NCBI GenBank assembly: GCA_947498415.1
Contig: CANMKB010000002.1
Location: 620,001-684,000, forward strand
DNA length: 64,000 nt
From: an uncultured Paracoccaceae bacterium
GTDB taxonomy: Bacteria; Pseudomonadota; Alphaproteobacteria; Rhodobacterales; Rhodobacteraceae
Direction: 5' to 3'
Shown: positions 43,214-52,532 of the stretch, piece by piece
Numbering within the stretch: position 1 is the first letter of the stretch
Layout of the letters: the number at the start of each line of letters is the position of its first letter
Program-made: the position numbers and the translations under genes
The notes under the pieces: generated by a model
The model's database searches: none
Seen by the model: only the letters and a program-made list of their open reading frames with translations
Told to the model about the DNA's origin: nothing

Positions 43214-44236
43214 TTAGGCCTTAGGTTTTTCCGCATCAGCATCATAGGCCTTGATAATCGCTGCCACCAGCGGGTGGCGCACGACATCAGAAGCCGTGAA
43301 GTAGTTAAAGCTGATGCCTTTGACATCATCCAAAAGCCGCTCTGCATCCCGCAGGCCCGATTGCACACCGCGCGGCAAATCCACCTGTGTGCGGTCGCCG
43401 GTGATGGCCATGCGGCTGCCCTCGCCCAAGCGCGTTAGAAACATCTTCATCTGCATGGATGTCGCGTTTTGCGCCTCATCCAAGACCACAAAAGCATTTG
43501 CCAAGGTACGGCCACGCATAAAGGCCAGTGGTGCGATTTCGATGCGTTTTTCTTCGATCAGCTTGGCAAGTTGCTTACCGGGTAAAAAGTCATTCAGCGC
43601 ATCATAGAGTGGCTGCATATACGGATCGACTTTGTCTTTCATGTCACCGGGCAGATAGCCAAGCTTTTCCCCCGCTTCGACAGCTGGGCGGGACAGAATA
43701 ATTTTATCGACTTGCCCGCTGATGAACATAGAAACGCCGACAGCCACAGCCAAATAGGTTTTACCTGTACCAGCCGGGCCGATCCCAAAGGCCAATTCAT
43801 TGTTAAACAAGCTTTGAACATAGGCTTTTTGTGCGTCTGTCCGAGGCTCGATCAGCTTTTTGCGGGTTTTAATCTCAACCTTGCCGCCTTTGAACATTTC
43901 AAGCTGATCGCCTTCACGGGTGCCGGTGTCTTTTTCAGACCCACCCATGCGAATTTCACGATCAATATCGCCATTTTCAACGGATTTACCGGTTTCCAGC
44001 CGTTGGTAAAGAGATTGCAGAACGACTGCGGCCCCAGTGCGGGCTGCTTCTTCACCGTGCACCGCCAGCTGATTCCCACGGCGTATAATTTGAACACTCA
44101 GCTTCTGCTCTATATCCGCCAAATTGCGGTCATACTCGCCACAGAGATCAATTAAGAGACGGTTATCGGGAAACTCGAGCAATAGTTCTGCGGGGGTTTC
44201 TCCGGCGGGCGGTGGGGTCAGGGCGCTGATGGCCAA
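43214..44236 (-). CDS. phoH: PhoH-family ATPase
   Basis: This 340-residue PhoH-like protein is a P-loop ATPase linked in several bacteria to RNA metabolism; with YbeY it is thought to act in rRNA maturation. The Walker A is GPAGTGKTYLAVAVG at about 157-171, and FVVLDEAQNATSMQMKMFLT is Walker B at about 250-269. An N-terminal KH-like region (about 30-100) precedes it. The gene opens the phoH-ybeY-corC-lnt-metK block; the intergenic gaps are short, consistent with an operon. Confidence 0.95.
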   Translation of the reverse strand: MAISALTPPPAGETPAELLLEFPDNRLLIDLCGEYDRNLADIEQKLSVQIIRRGNQLAVHGEEAARTGAAVVLQSLYQRLETGKSVENGDIDREIRMGGSEKDTGTREGDQLEMFKGGKVEIKTRKKLIEPRTDAQKAYVQSLFNNELAFGIGPAGTGKTYLAVAVGVSMFISGQVDKIILSRPAVEAGEKLGYLPGDMKDKVDPYMQPLYDALNDFLPGKQLAKLIEEKRIEIAPLAFMRGRTLANAFVVLDEAQNATSMQMKMFLTRLGEGSRMAITGDRTQVDLPRGVQSGLRDAERLLDDVKGISFNYFTASDVVRHPLVAAIIKAYDADAEKPKA

Positions 44237-44331
44237 ATAATTCTCCTATCGGTGTAGTTCCTGAGTCTTAGGGTGCCAATTTGCGCGACGTAGCGCAAGC
44301 ATTGACAGGTGAAATTTCACGTGATCGTCAC

Positions 44332-44362
44332 AAAAAAAGACCGCATGATCAAACATGCGGCC
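44332..44362 (-). terminator. Terminator of the envelope protein pair
   Basis: On the minus strand GGCCGCATG...CATGCGGTC forms a 9-bp stem with a six-base loop followed by seven T residues, 33 bp after the small lipoprotein stop. Confidence 0.92.
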
Positions 44363-44394
44363 TTTAAATTGTAACTTATTTTCAAGCGCTTCGA

Positions 44395-44709
44395 TCACGC
44401 CGGATCGTTAAAGAAGGTGCCTTCTTTATATGCACCCGTTGCTGTGTTGGGTGGCGCGATTGGTGCACAAACTGGTTTGCCGTAACGGTCCAGTCGCGCA
44501 TCCATGTAACCTTCGTTACCGTCGTCAATGATCCAGTGATGGCACCCGTTTGGGTCGACCCAAATACCAGCAACAAGCTGGCTTAGGTGCTTTTCATCAT
44601 AGCCATGGTCGACAGTTTTATCGGTGATCTCACCGCCAGATTCTTCGCTGAAGCAACCGGAAAGCGCGGTGGCAGCTGCCAGAACTGAGCAGAGTTTTAC
44701 AAATTTCAT
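44395..44709 (-). CDS. Small lipoprotein with an IWVDPxGC motif
   Basis: The 104-residue protein has a lipoprotein signal (LAAATALSGC, Cys at 19) and a mature domain with IWVDPNGCHHWIIDDGNEGY followed by MDARLDRYGKPVC (residues about 49-81). The next gene upstream has the same block, IWVDPDGCEHWVMDDGAEGY followed by MSPHLTRQGLPVC. I do not know a named family. The invariant Trp, Asp and two Cys suggest a small disulfide-closed fold, in the periplasm or on the outer membrane. It lies 12 bp downstream of the OmpA-like gene, so both are co-expressed. Confidence 0.8.
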   Translation of the reverse strand: MKFVKLCSVLAAATALSGCFSEESGGEITDKTVDHGYDEKHLSQLVAGIWVDPNGCHHWIIDDGNEGYMDARLDRYGKPVCAPIAPPNTATGAYKEGTFFNDPA

Positions 44710-44721
44710 CAGCCTACCCCC

Positions 44722-45303
44722 TTAGCGGATGCACATGATTTCGACACGGCGGTTTTCCGCGCGGCCGGATGAAGAGCGGTTGCTGGCACGTGGCATACGT
44801 TCGCCATATGCGCGGACATCTGCGATATCAGCCCCCATGCTTTGCCCCACTTTGGCAACAGCTGCGGCACGGCGGAAGCTGAGGTTCATATTCGCCTCAT
44901 CGCTGCCACGGTTATCGGTGTGACCCATAACGATGTAAAATTGCGCTCCGGCCTGCTGGAAGAAGTTCTTGATGGTCGCACGACCAGATGCGCTCAGAGC
45001 TGCACTGCCAGACTTAAAGAATTGGTCAGAGCTGAGTTCGCCACACAGGTTGCCATCGCGGCAAACCGGTAGGCCTTGGCGTGTGAGGTGCGGGCTCATA
45101 TAGCCTTCGGCACCATCGTCCATCACCCAGTGCTCGCACCCATCAGGGTCAACCCAGATTGTCGGGACATATTCTTGGCCCCGAACGGTTTTAGTTTCTT
45201 GTGAAACGGCTGCACCTGCAAATGCTGATGCGGTCATTGCCGCAATAACGGCGCCTCCCAACAGCTTGCGCGCGGTTGCATTCAATGTAACTGCCACGAT
45301 CAT
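44722..45303 (-). CDS. OmpA-family protein with an IWVDPxGC motif
   Basis: The 193-residue exported protein has a signal peptide (LLGGAVIAAMTASAFAGAAV, cleavage after about residue 35), an N-terminal IWVDPDGCEHWVMDDGAEGY motif domain (about 50-85) shared with the small lipoprotein downstream, and a C-terminal OmpA-like peptidoglycan-binding domain: FFKSGSAALSASGR, VMGHTDNRGSDEANMNLSFR, RRVEIMC. ATG 45303 has GAGGAC just upstream; longer starts would add polar residues before the signal. It probably anchors a complex to peptidoglycan. The two Cys of the motif and the terminal Cys are unpaired in the OmpA domain otherwise. Confidence 0.88.
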   Translation of the reverse strand: MIVAVTLNATARKLLGGAVIAAMTASAFAGAAVSQETKTVRGQEYVPTIWVDPDGCEHWVMDDGAEGYMSPHLTRQGLPVCRDGNLCGELSSDQFFKSGSAALSASGRATIKNFFQQAGAQFYIVMGHTDNRGSDEANMNLSFRRAAAVAKVGQSMGADIADVRAYGERMPRASNRSSSGRAENRRVEIMCIR

Positions 45304-45669
45304 GTCCTCTGCTTGCCCCGTGTCCCGTGCTTCACTTGGCACCGGCTCTTCGAAGTCCTGTAATACAGGCACTCTAGCAAATTTCTGGGGCATGTGAAGG
45401 AATATTCACAAGATATGGTATTCACATCAAGGAAAGTAGAGGAAATCGTGGCTTTGGGGGCACGTTGAGCCGCTCTTAACATGATGCGTGCGCCGGATTA
45501 AGAGCTCCAATTCAAACTTCCCGACTAAAATGCGCCCGCAAGCCCCCCCGACAAATACCAATAATATTGGTTTTCTGTCGACGAAACACACCTCACGGGC
45601 TAAATGACCTTCCAGCAAATGCGCAACTGCGTAAGCCTTACGTTATTGTCTACAGAGAAGGATGGCCCA
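45304..45669. other. Non-coding gap with a perfect inverted repeat
   Basis: No CDS is supported in this 366-bp stretch between the OmpA-like gene and the NTF2-like gene. It must contain both divergent promoters. The most regular element is ACCAAT-AAT-ATTGGT at 45557-45571, a perfect 6-bp inverted repeat with a 3-bp centre, about 100 bp before the NTF2-like start. Confidence 0.5.
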
Positions 45670-46143
45670 ATGCCGATTACAGAGACTGACCTTACTCAAG
45701 CCCGCAAGATCTGGGGAGATGCACTTGTCGCGATCTCTAAAGCCTATGACACTGATGGGATCGACGCGGCCCGAGCGATCGCAGAAGACGCGCTGGACGG
45801 AGCTTACGGTTACAATCTTGGACCGGTTCTGTTTAAGCCAACGCTTGCCAGCGGCGAAAAAACATTCCGCCCCACGCGAAAAGGTGCGCTGTCTTACTTT
45901 GTAGGTCACGATGATGATTATCCGCTCGATGGCGGCTTTGGCCTCAAAAGCTGGCGCAAAGTCGAATCTGAAACATCTGCAAGCTTCATCGAAGGCGATG
46001 TTGCAATGTGGATGGGCTGGGTCACATTCACAGACAAAGACGGCCAAGTCACCAAAGTCGACAAAAGCTGGGGCTATAAGAAAGATGCAGATGGCACGAT
46101 GCGCATCGTACTGCACCACTCGTCTCTGCCATATCAGCCATAA
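45670..46143 (+). CDS. NTF2/SnoaL-like small protein
   Basis: The 157-residue protein has an N-terminal helical part and a C-terminal beta sheet (DVAMWMGWVTFTDKDGQVTK, KSWGYKKDADGTMRIVLHHS) of the NTF2/SnoaL-like kind. Some relatives carry the label phosphoribosyl-AMP cyclohydrolase, but I see none of that enzyme's motifs. ATG 45670 has GAGAAGGA upstream; the longer open frame from 45604 is not needed. Function unknown; no neighbour suggests one. Confidence 0.7.
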   Translation: MPITETDLTQARKIWGDALVAISKAYDTDGIDAARAIAEDALDGAYGYNLGPVLFKPTLASGEKTFRPTRKGALSYFVGHDDDYPLDGGFGLKSWRKVESETSASFIEGDVAMWMGWVTFTDKDGQVTKVDKSWGYKKDADGTMRIVLHHSSLPYQP

Positions 46144-46197
46144 TCTGAATATTGAGCTGATCCCTGCCAAACAGGGGTCAGCTGAAATCTAAGTGCG

Positions 46198-47520
46198 TTA
46201 AATCAACGCGCCTGTGAGCGAGTTCACCTTGCTCTCGACGATCTTCACCTTGACGATATCGCCAATCTTATGGCCAACCGCATCTAGGTGAACGGAATGT
46301 AGATATTCTGACTTTCCAACCATCTGACCTTCTTGACGGCCATCTCGTTCAAGCAAGACAGATACCTCTCGCCCCACCATCGCATCCTGAATGTCACGCT
46401 GCTGCTGTGTAAGCAAAGCTTGAAGGCGTTGCAGTCGATCGCTCGCCTCAGCCTCATCCACCAATGGACGTTCCGCGGCTGGGGTTCCTGGACGGGTTGA
46501 ATATTTAAACGAATACGCCTGACCGTATTTGACCTCTTTGATCAAATCCAAAGTCGCTTGGAAATCTTCTTCGGTTTCTTCTGGGAAGCCAACGATGAAA
46601 TCCCCTGACAATAGCAAATCAGGGCGAGCGCCACGGATGCGTTCGATCAAGCGGATATAGCTTTCCGCGGTGTGAGAACGGTTCATCCGTTTCAAGATTT
46701 TGTCACTGCCCGATTGCACGGGCAAGTGCAGATACGGCATAAGCTTTTTGCATTCGCCATGGGCTGCGATCAGGTCATCTTGCATGTCATTGGGGTGGCT
46801 TGTGGTAAAGCGGATCCGCTCTAGACCTTCAACTTTATCCAACTCCCAGATCAAATCCGCCAAAGACCAAGCTTTGCCGTTTTTGCCTTCGCCATGATAC
46901 GCGTTCACATTCTGACCAAGCAAAGTGATCTCGCGCACGCCACGCTCTACAAGATCACGAGCCTCGGTGATCACACGATCGACTGGACGAGACACCTCTG
47001 CCCCACGCGTGTATGGCACCACACAGAATGCACAGAATTTGTCACAGCCCTCTTGGACGGTCAAAAACGCAGCCGGTGCCCGTTTTGCCTTGGGGCGTGA
47101 CTTTAGCTTTTCAAACTTATCTTCCTCAGGGAAATCCGTATCCAGCGCACGTTTGCCTTTGCGGATCAATTCTTCCATCTCTGGAAGCCGGTGATAGGCC
47201 TGCGGGCCAACCACCAGATCAACCGCCGGCTGCCGTTTCATAATTTCTTGCCCTTCAGCCTGCGCCACACAGCCCGCAACCCCGATCTTAAGATCAGGCT
47301 TGTCAGTTTTCAGCGCTTTCATACGGCCAAGTTCAGAATACACCTTTTCTGCCGCCTTTTCACGGATGTGGCAGGTGTTGAGCAAGATCATGTCTGCGTC
47401 TTCAGGGGTTTGCGTGGTTTCATAGCCCGCGCCGCCCATGGCCTCGGCCATGCGCTCGCTGTCGTAGACGTTCATCTGACAGCCATAGGTCTTGATAAAG
47501 AGTTTTTTGGTATCGGCCAT
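46198..47520 (-). CDS. miaB: tRNA-2-methylthio-N6-isopentenyladenosine methylthiotransferase
   Basis: MiaB adds the methylthio group to i6A37 of tRNAs using two 4Fe-4S clusters. The 440-residue enzyme has an N-terminal UPF0004 domain with Cys ([31 protein letters not shown]), the radical [11 protein letters not shown] motif at about 155-162, and a C-terminal TRAM domain with [18 protein letters not shown] 47520 is the family start (MADTKKLFI) and is preceded by AGGA; the upstream extension has no family similarity. Confidence 0.97.
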   Translation of the reverse strand: MADTKKLFIKTYGCQMNVYDSERMAEAMGGAGYETTQTPEDADMILLNTCHIREKAAEKVYSELGRMKALKTDKPDLKIGVAGCVAQAEGQEIMKRQPAVDLVVGPQAYHRLPEMEELIRKGKRALDTDFPEEDKFEKLKSRPKAKRAPAAFLTVQEGCDKFCAFCVVPYTRGAEVSRPVDRVITEARDLVERGVREITLLGQNVNAYHGEGKNGKAWSLADLIWELDKVEGLERIRFTTSHPNDMQDDLIAAHGECKKLMPYLHLPVQSGSDKILKRMNRSHTAESYIRLIERIRGARPDLLLSGDFIVGFPEETEEDFQATLDLIKEVKYGQAYSFKYSTRPGTPAAERPLVDEAEASDRLQRLQALLTQQQRDIQDAMVGREVSVLLERDGRQEGQMVGKSEYLHSVHLDAVGHKIGDIVKVKIVESKVNSLTGALI

Positions 47521-47637
47521 GATCCTGCCCCTAGAGGTTTCAGGGCGCCTACCTACATCAATTCTACAGTGGCTTGCAATGCACCCAATTTTAACCGAGT
47601 TTAGAGGAAAATAAGCAGTCATCAACGCAGCAGGTCC

Positions 47638-48507
47638 ATGCATTTCACATCATTTGACGCACTTCGCACCAAAGAACCCGAGCTTCTTGAAAAGGGGCCT
47701 CTGGCACTCATCTTTGTCGAAGACGAAATTGAAATCGACAGCACCCTGCGCCATCATATCGATTTAGGCTTTAGTCAGGTCATCGTATTCATTCCGAAAG
47801 CCTTTAAGATGGCTTACGATGTGACCGAACACGTCATCCGCGTGGATTGTGAACATACCACCGGTCACGCCATGATAGATATGGTCAATAGGGTCGCCGA
47901 ATGCGCCCCTGAGGTTTGGCTCTTTTACTGCTTTAACTCTGAATACCTTCTGTACCCCTTTTGCGAATCCCGCACGGTGGGTGAAATGCTGGCATTTCAC
48001 AACGAAGAACGTCGCTCGGCTATGTTGACGTATGTGATCGACCTGTATGCGGGCGATCTGTGGGAGCATCCAAATGCGGTTTCAATCGAAAACGCATTGA
48101 TCGACAAAACTGGCTACTATGCGTTGTCGCGCCCGGATGCGAAAAATCATAACCACCCAAAAGAGCGGCAACTTGATTTCTACGGTGGCTTGCGTTGGCG
48201 CTTTGAAGAACATGTCCCAGAGGCGCGACGCAAGATTGACCGTGTGTCGATCTTTCGCGCACAACCCGATGTAAAATTGCGCCCCGACTTCACTTTTACC
48301 GATGAAGAGATGAACACCTTTAGCTGCAAATGGCACAATAATCTGACAGCTGCCGTTGTTTCATTCCGCACAGCAAAAGCCCTAAAAACGAATCCGGGCA
48401 GCACCTTTGATATTCCAAGCTTTAAGTGGCACAACTCTGTGCCGTTTGAATGGCACTCAAATCAATTGCTTGAGTTGGGGCTGATGGAACCGGGCCAGTG
48501 GTTTTAA
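47638..48507 (+). CDS. Glycosyltransferase-2-like protein of unknown function
   Basis: This 289-residue cytoplasmic protein has the pattern of a Rossmann-like GT2 relative: a hydrophobic strand [28 protein letters not shown], then [18 protein letters not shown] and [17 protein letters not shown], where a DxD-type metal site would be. The classic GT2 DXD is not obvious. Repeated His/Trp near the end ([16 protein letters not shown]) is unusual. It starts divergently from miaB across 117 bp. It may modify a cell-surface molecule, but I cannot show this. Confidence 0.6.
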   Translation: MHFTSFDALRTKEPELLEKGPLALIFVEDEIEIDSTLRHHIDLGFSQVIVFIPKAFKMAYDVTEHVIRVDCEHTTGHAMIDMVNRVAECAPEVWLFYCFNSEYLLYPFCESRTVGEMLAFHNEERRSAMLTYVIDLYAGDLWEHPNAVSIENALIDKTGYYALSRPDAKNHNHPKERQLDFYGGLRWRFEEHVPEARRKIDRVSIFRAQPDVKLRPDFTFTDEEMNTFSCKWHNNLTAAVVSFRTAKALKTNPGSTFDIPSFKWHNSVPFEWHSNQLLELGLMEPGQWF

Positions 48508-48639
48508 GACACCTCACGCTATTTTGCAGCTGTCATATGGCAAACCATGCGCGCAGGCGTTGGAAATCTCGTTATTTTGCATTCCAAAATTAACGATCCT
48601 GCTATATGGGGATCGCATATCTTATAAGAATGCAGGCAG

Positions 48640-49668
48640 ATGCTCGATCAAACCAACACCGTAGGGCAATTGCCTCACTCAACCGCCGCCCGTAACTGGA
48701 TCAAAGTTCTCGCAAAGTACCGCGCACCAAGTTTGCAGCGCAGTGTTTTTGAACTGTCTATCACCATGGTGCCATTCCTGGGCCTATGGGCCGCAGCTTG
48801 GTGGGCAATGTCTGTGAGCTATGTTTTGACCTTGCTCATTGCACTCGTGAACGCTGCATTTCTTCTTCGGCTTTTCGCCATTCAGCACGATTGCGGACAT
48901 GGGTCATTCTTTGAAAGCCGTGGTCTGAGCGATTGGGTGGGCCGTGGACTGGGTGTTCTCACTCTGACACCTTACGATGTTTGGCGCCGCACCCATTCGA
49001 TTCACCACAGCAGCTCGGGCAACCTAAGCCGCCGCGGGATCGGTGACATCCACACAATGACTGTAGCGGAGTACAACAAAAGCTCTGCTTATCAGCGCTT
49101 TGTGTACCGCCTGTATCGCAACCCATTGGTTCTGTTTGGTTTGGGCCCCGCCTATTTGTTTCTACTTCAACAACGTTTGCCACTCGGGCTGACAGAGCAC
49201 GCTCGATATTGGGTAAGCGCAATGGCTACAAATGCTGTGCTCTTTGCGATCTTGGGTCTGATTTACGCCTTTGGCGGCGTTGCACCGATCCTTCTGATTT
49301 TCCTGCCCACCACACTTTTGGCTGCAACGGCCGGCATGTGGCTGTTCTATGTGCAGCACCAGTTCGAAGACGCGCATTGGGAAACAGATGAAAACTGGGA
49401 GATGCATGAGGCCGCTCTGCACGGAAGCTCGCACTACGTTTTGCCGCCTGTTCTGCAATGGCTGAGCGCCAATATTGGCATTCACCATGTGCATCACCTG
49501 TATAGCCGCATCCCCTTCTATCGCCTGACAGAAGTCTTAAAGGACCACGCTGAATTGGCCGAATGCAACCGTATGACCATCAAAGAAAGCTTTACTAGCG
49601 TACGCCTGCATCTATGGGACGAAGACAGCAAACAGCTTATGTCTTTCAGCGACGCTAAGGCGACCTGA
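48640..49668 (+). CDS. Fatty acid desaturase (omega-6 / delta-12 type)
   Basis: The 342-residue integral membrane protein is a di-iron acyl-lipid desaturase. Three histidine boxes are present: HDCGH at about residues 83-87, HSIHHSSSGN at about 120 and HVHHLYSRIP at about 285, with four to six membrane segments in between. It would introduce a double bond in membrane lipids. The location close to fabA-fabB-fabI, two regulators away, groups unsaturated lipid genes. It is transcribed alone and ends at a strong terminator. Confidence 0.93.
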   Translation: MLDQTNTVGQLPHSTAARNWIKVLAKYRAPSLQRSVFELSITMVPFLGLWAAAWWAMSVSYVLTLLIALVNAAFLLRLFAIQHDCGHGSFFESRGLSDWVGRGLGVLTLTPYDVWRRTHSIHHSSSGNLSRRGIGDIHTMTVAEYNKSSAYQRFVYRLYRNPLVLFGLGPAYLFLLQQRLPLGLTEHARYWVSAMATNAVLFAILGLIYAFGGVAPILLIFLPTTLLAATAGMWLFYVQHQFEDAHWETDENWEMHEAALHGSSHYVLPPVLQWLSANIGIHHVHHLYSRIPFYRLTEVLKDHAELAECNRMTIKESFTSVRLHLWDEDSKQLMSFSDAKAT

Positions 49669-49694
49669 CAACCTTTAATAAAATGAGTAAAAAC

Positions 49695-49726
49695 AAAGGC
49701 CTCCGAAGCTTTTCGGAGGCCTTTTT
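49695..49726. terminator. Bidirectional terminator after the fatty acid desaturase
   Basis: AAAGGCCTCCGAA and TTCGGAGGCCTTT form a 13-bp perfect stem with a four-base loop, followed by TTTTT. It serves the desaturase and the convergent XRE gene. Confidence 0.95.
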
Positions 49727-49763
49727 CTATGAAGAACCAGTCATCGTTTGCAGCTGAACAAAC

Positions 49764-50045
49764 TCAGCCGCAGCACCCGCTTGTGCAGGTCGATTTCTGT
49801 ACCGGTTGCAGGTCTTCTTGCATCATCGGCAACTCACCCGTCAGAACAGCTTCTGGGATGTGCAAAGCCGCCGCAATACGCGCAATCACCTCAGCGGACA
49901 CAGATGTCTGTTCCGTCGTTGTCGCTTCTAGGCGGGCCACCATACGCTCTGTCAGGCCCGTCTGTTTTGCAAGCTTTGGGCGCCCCATTTTGCGGGCTTT
50001 GCGAATGGTTTTAAGCTTTGTTGCGTCAAGCGTCAGAGTGGTCAT
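49764..50045 (-). CDS. XRE-type DNA-binding protein with cysteine-rich end
   Basis: The 93-residue protein has an XRE HTH at about 10-65 (KLKTIRKARKMGRPKLAKQT, LTERMVARLEATTTEQTSVS, AEVIARIAAALHIPEAVLTG) and a short tail ending CTSGCCG. Three Cys in the last seven residues suggest metal or redox sensing, but this is only a guess. It lies next to irr in the same direction, and a 42-codon open frame overlaps its start. The target is unknown. Confidence 0.82.
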   Translation of the reverse strand: MTTLTLDATKLKTIRKARKMGRPKLAKQTGLTERMVARLEATTTEQTSVSAEVIARIAAALHIPEAVLTGELPMMQEDLQPVQKSTCTSGCCG

Positions 50046-50154
50046 ACTTCTTCCAATTAGGCCGTTCTATTGCAACGTGAACATTCATACGTTCTACGGC
50101 AACTTTTAAAATTTCAGGGTGCGGGCGCATGCCCATACGTCTATGGGGGCTCAT
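50026..50154 (-). CDS. Possible small protein between irr and the XRE gene
   Basis: A 42-codon frame (start ATG 50154, ending GACGCTTGA at 50026) fills the gap between irr and the XRE gene and overlaps the latter by 20 bp. It encodes MSPHRRMGMRPHPEILKVAV and then RMNVHVAIERPNW, a basic and helical piece. No good ribosome site precedes it and no family is recognised. It may be a translation-coupling leader of the XRE gene or mere chance. Confidence 0.3.
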   Translation of the reverse strand: MSPHRRMGMRPHPEILKVAVERMNVHVAIERPNWKKYDHSDA

Positions 50155-50161
50155 CCAAAGG

Positions 50162-50578
50162 TTACTTGCGACGCAAACGAATGACGACGTCCACTTTGGA
50201 AATTTCAGCACCTTCGGGCGCTTCTGGCAAAGACATAATCTTAAGCTGATCCGCAGGGGCATCTGTCAGCACCCGCTCATCTTCCCAGAAGAAATGCGGG
50301 TGATCGGAAATATTGGTGTCAAAATAGCTTTTAGAGCCATCAACCGTAATTTCCTGCATGATGCCAGCATCACAGAATGCGCGGAGCGTGTTGTAAACGG
50401 TGGCCAAAGACACCCGTTCACCCTGCTCTTGTACATCCGCAAACAGGCTTTCAGCGGTGACATGACGGTCCATCCCGTCGCCAACCAACAAAGCGGCCAA
50501 CGCCACGCGTTGCCGTGTCGGGCGCACTCCGCCAGACATCAACCAATTCGTACCAACTGTGTTCGCTTGAGCTGTCAT
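50162..50578 (-). CDS. irr: Iron response regulator Irr (Fur family)
   Basis: Irr is a heme-responsive Fur-family regulator of alphaproteobacteria that is active under iron limitation. The 138-residue protein has the Fur winged helix (PTRQRVALAALLV, VSLATVYNTLRAF) and the Irr-type HPHFFWEDE instead of the full zinc-binding site of Fur (residues about 91-99); the C-terminal cysteines of Fur are absent. It lies divergent from fabA-fabB-fabI across 170 bp, an arrangement often seen in roseobacters, and may control that operon with iron status; that is inference. Confidence 0.93.
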   Translation of the reverse strand: MTAQANTVGTNWLMSGGVRPTRQRVALAALLVGDGMDRHVTAESLFADVQEQGERVSLATVYNTLRAFCDAGIMQEITVDGSKSYFDTNISDHPHFFWEDERVLTDAPADQLKIMSLPEAPEGAEISKVDVVIRLRRK

Positions 50579-50748
50579 GTTAGCCTGCTTCCTCGCTAGG
50601 CTATGATTTTAGGGGCTTTGAAAGCAGATTACAAATGAAAACCAATTGCAAAACATGTGACCTCTGAACGGTTCACACACTTGCAGGAGGTATAAACACG
50701 ATGATAGAGAACGTTGAGAACAGAATATAAAGAGGGGGCGAGCCCTAT

Positions 50749-51258
50749 ATGGCCGACTATCCAACCAGTTTCGACAAAGAGGGTCTTTTGAAATGTGCAC
50801 GCGGAGAGCTTTTTGGCCCCGGTAACGCACAGCTCCCTGCCCCACCGATGCTGATGATGGACCGCATCACCGAGATTTCTGGCGATGGCGGTGCGCATGG
50901 TAAAGGCCACGTGCTTGCAGAATTCGATATCACCCCTGATCTGTGGTTCTTTGAATGCCACTTCCCGGGTAACCCAATCATGCCGGGCTGCTTGGGTCTT
51001 GATGGCCTTTGGCAGCTGACAGGCTTCAACCTGGGCTGGCGCGGCTGGCAAGGCCGTGGCTACGCGCTGGGTGTGGGCGAAGTAAAGCTGAAAGGCATGG
51101 TGCGCCCTGACAGCAAGCTGCTCACCTATGAAATCGACTTTACCAAAGCCATTCAAACCCGCCGTCTGACAATGGGTGTTGCGGATGGCATCGTGAAAAT
51201 TGATGGTGAAATCGCTTACGAAGTCAAAGACATGAAAGTTGCGCTGTCTGAGGCGTAA
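50749..51258 (+). CDS. fabA: 3-hydroxyacyl-ACP dehydratase/isomerase FabA
   Basis: FabA makes trans-2 and cis-3-decenoyl-ACP in unsaturated fatty acid synthesis. The 169-residue protein has catalytic His71 in [18 protein letters not shown] and Asp85 in the same segment, with the standard [10 protein letters not shown] after it. Start ATG 50749 is supported by the family N-terminus. fabB and fabI follow with 29 and 15 bp, so the three form an operon for anaerobic-type unsaturated fatty acid synthesis. The upstream divergent gene is irr. Confidence 0.97.
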   Translation: MADYPTSFDKEGLLKCARGELFGPGNAQLPAPPMLMMDRITEISGDGGAHGKGHVLAEFDITPDLWFFECHFPGNPIMPGCLGLDGLWQLTGFNLGWRGWQGRGYALGVGEVKLKGMVRPDSKLLTYEIDFTKAIQTRRLTMGVADGIVKIDGEIAYEVKDMKVALSEA

Positions 51259-51287
51259 GCCCACCGGCAATTCCAAGGAGTACACAC

Positions 51288-52517
51288 ATGCGTCGTGTTG
51301 TCGTCACCGGTTTGGGCATCGTGTCCTCAATCGGCAATAATGCAGAAGAAGTCATCGCCTCTTTGCGCGAAGGTAAATCTGGCATCGAATCCAGCCCTGA
51401 AATGGTGGAACACGGGTTCCGTAGCCAAGTTGCAGGCACGTTGAAGATCAACACTGCGGATCACATCGACAAGCGCACCTTGCGTTTCATGGGTGATGGC
51501 GCGGCCTATGCCCATATCGCGATGAGCCAAGCGATTGCTGACGCTGGTCTTGAAGAAGATCAGATCGTCAACGAACGTACAGGCCTTGTTGCTGGCTCTG
51601 GTGGCCCGTCCACATCTGCGATGCTGACGGCGCACCAAACCGTTGCCAAAACCGGCGCGACCAAGCGTATTGGGCCATTCGCGGTACCGAAATGCATGAG
51701 CTCTACGATTTCCGCAAACCTCGCAACAGCGTTTAAGATCAAAGGGATCAACTACTCGATCACTTCGGCTTGCTCTACATCGCTGCATTGTATCGGCAAC
51801 GCCGCAGAGCAAATTATGATGGGCAAACAAGACGTTATGTTTGCAGGTGGCGGCGAAGAGCTAGACTGGACACTGTCTTGCCTGTTTGACGCGATGGGCG
51901 CGATGTCTTCGAAAAAGAACGACGAGCCTACCAAAGCGTCCCGCGCGTTTGACCAAGACCGCGACGGTTTTGTCATCACCGGCGGCGGCGGTATTGTGGT
52001 GCTGGAAGATCTGGAACACGCTCTGGCGCGTGGTGCCAAGATTTACGCCGAAGTTACTGGTTTTGCAGCGACATCAGACGGCCATGACATGGTGGCCCCC
52101 TCTGGCGAAGGCGGAGAACGCGCAATGCGTTTGGCTCTGCAAACGCTGCCAGAAGGCCGAAAGGTCAGCTATATCAATGCACACGGCACATCTACGCCGG
52201 TGGGTGACGTGGGCGAAGTAGAAGCGGTCCGTCGCGTGTTTGGCGAAGGCTCTGTGCCTCCGATCAGCTCGACCAAATCCATGACCGGCCATGGTCAGGG
52301 TGCGGCTGGCGCGATGGAAGCGATCTTTTGCTTGCTGATGCTCGACAATGATTTCATCACCCCTTCGATCAACGTGGAAACACTGGCCGAAGGCATCAAC
52401 GAAGGTGAAATCGCAACCAAATATGTAGAAAACGCCGGTCTGGACAGCGTGATGACCAACAGCTTTGGCTTTGGTGGCACCAATGGATCTATGATCCTGT
52501 CAAAGTACAACGGCTGA
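51288..52517 (+). CDS. fabB: 3-oxoacyl-ACP synthase I FabB
   Basis: FabB elongates cis-3-decenoyl-ACP and, with FabA, defines unsaturated fatty acid production. The 409-residue enzyme shows the active Cys in SACSTSLHC at about 162, the two His in NAHGTSTPVGD at about 298 and KSMTGHGQGAAG at about 333. The start RRVVVTGLGIVSSIGNN is normal. It lies between fabA and fabI in the same operon. FabF-like annotation is unlikely given pairing with fabA. Confidence 0.97.
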   Translation: MRRVVVTGLGIVSSIGNNAEEVIASLREGKSGIESSPEMVEHGFRSQVAGTLKINTADHIDKRTLRFMGDGAAYAHIAMSQAIADAGLEEDQIVNERTGLVAGSGGPSTSAMLTAHQTVAKTGATKRIGPFAVPKCMSSTISANLATAFKIKGINYSITSACSTSLHCIGNAAEQIMMGKQDVMFAGGGEELDWTLSCLFDAMGAMSSKKNDEPTKASRAFDQDRDGFVITGGGGIVVLEDLEHALARGAKIYAEVTGFAATSDGHDMVAPSGEGGERAMRLALQTLPEGRKVSYINAHGTSTPVGDVGEVEAVRRVFGEGSVPPISSTKSMTGHGQGAAGAMEAIFCLLMLDNDFITPSINVETLAEGINEGEIATKYVENAGLDSVMTNSFGFGGTNGSMILSKYNG

Positions 52518-52532
52518 TCAAGGAATTTGACA

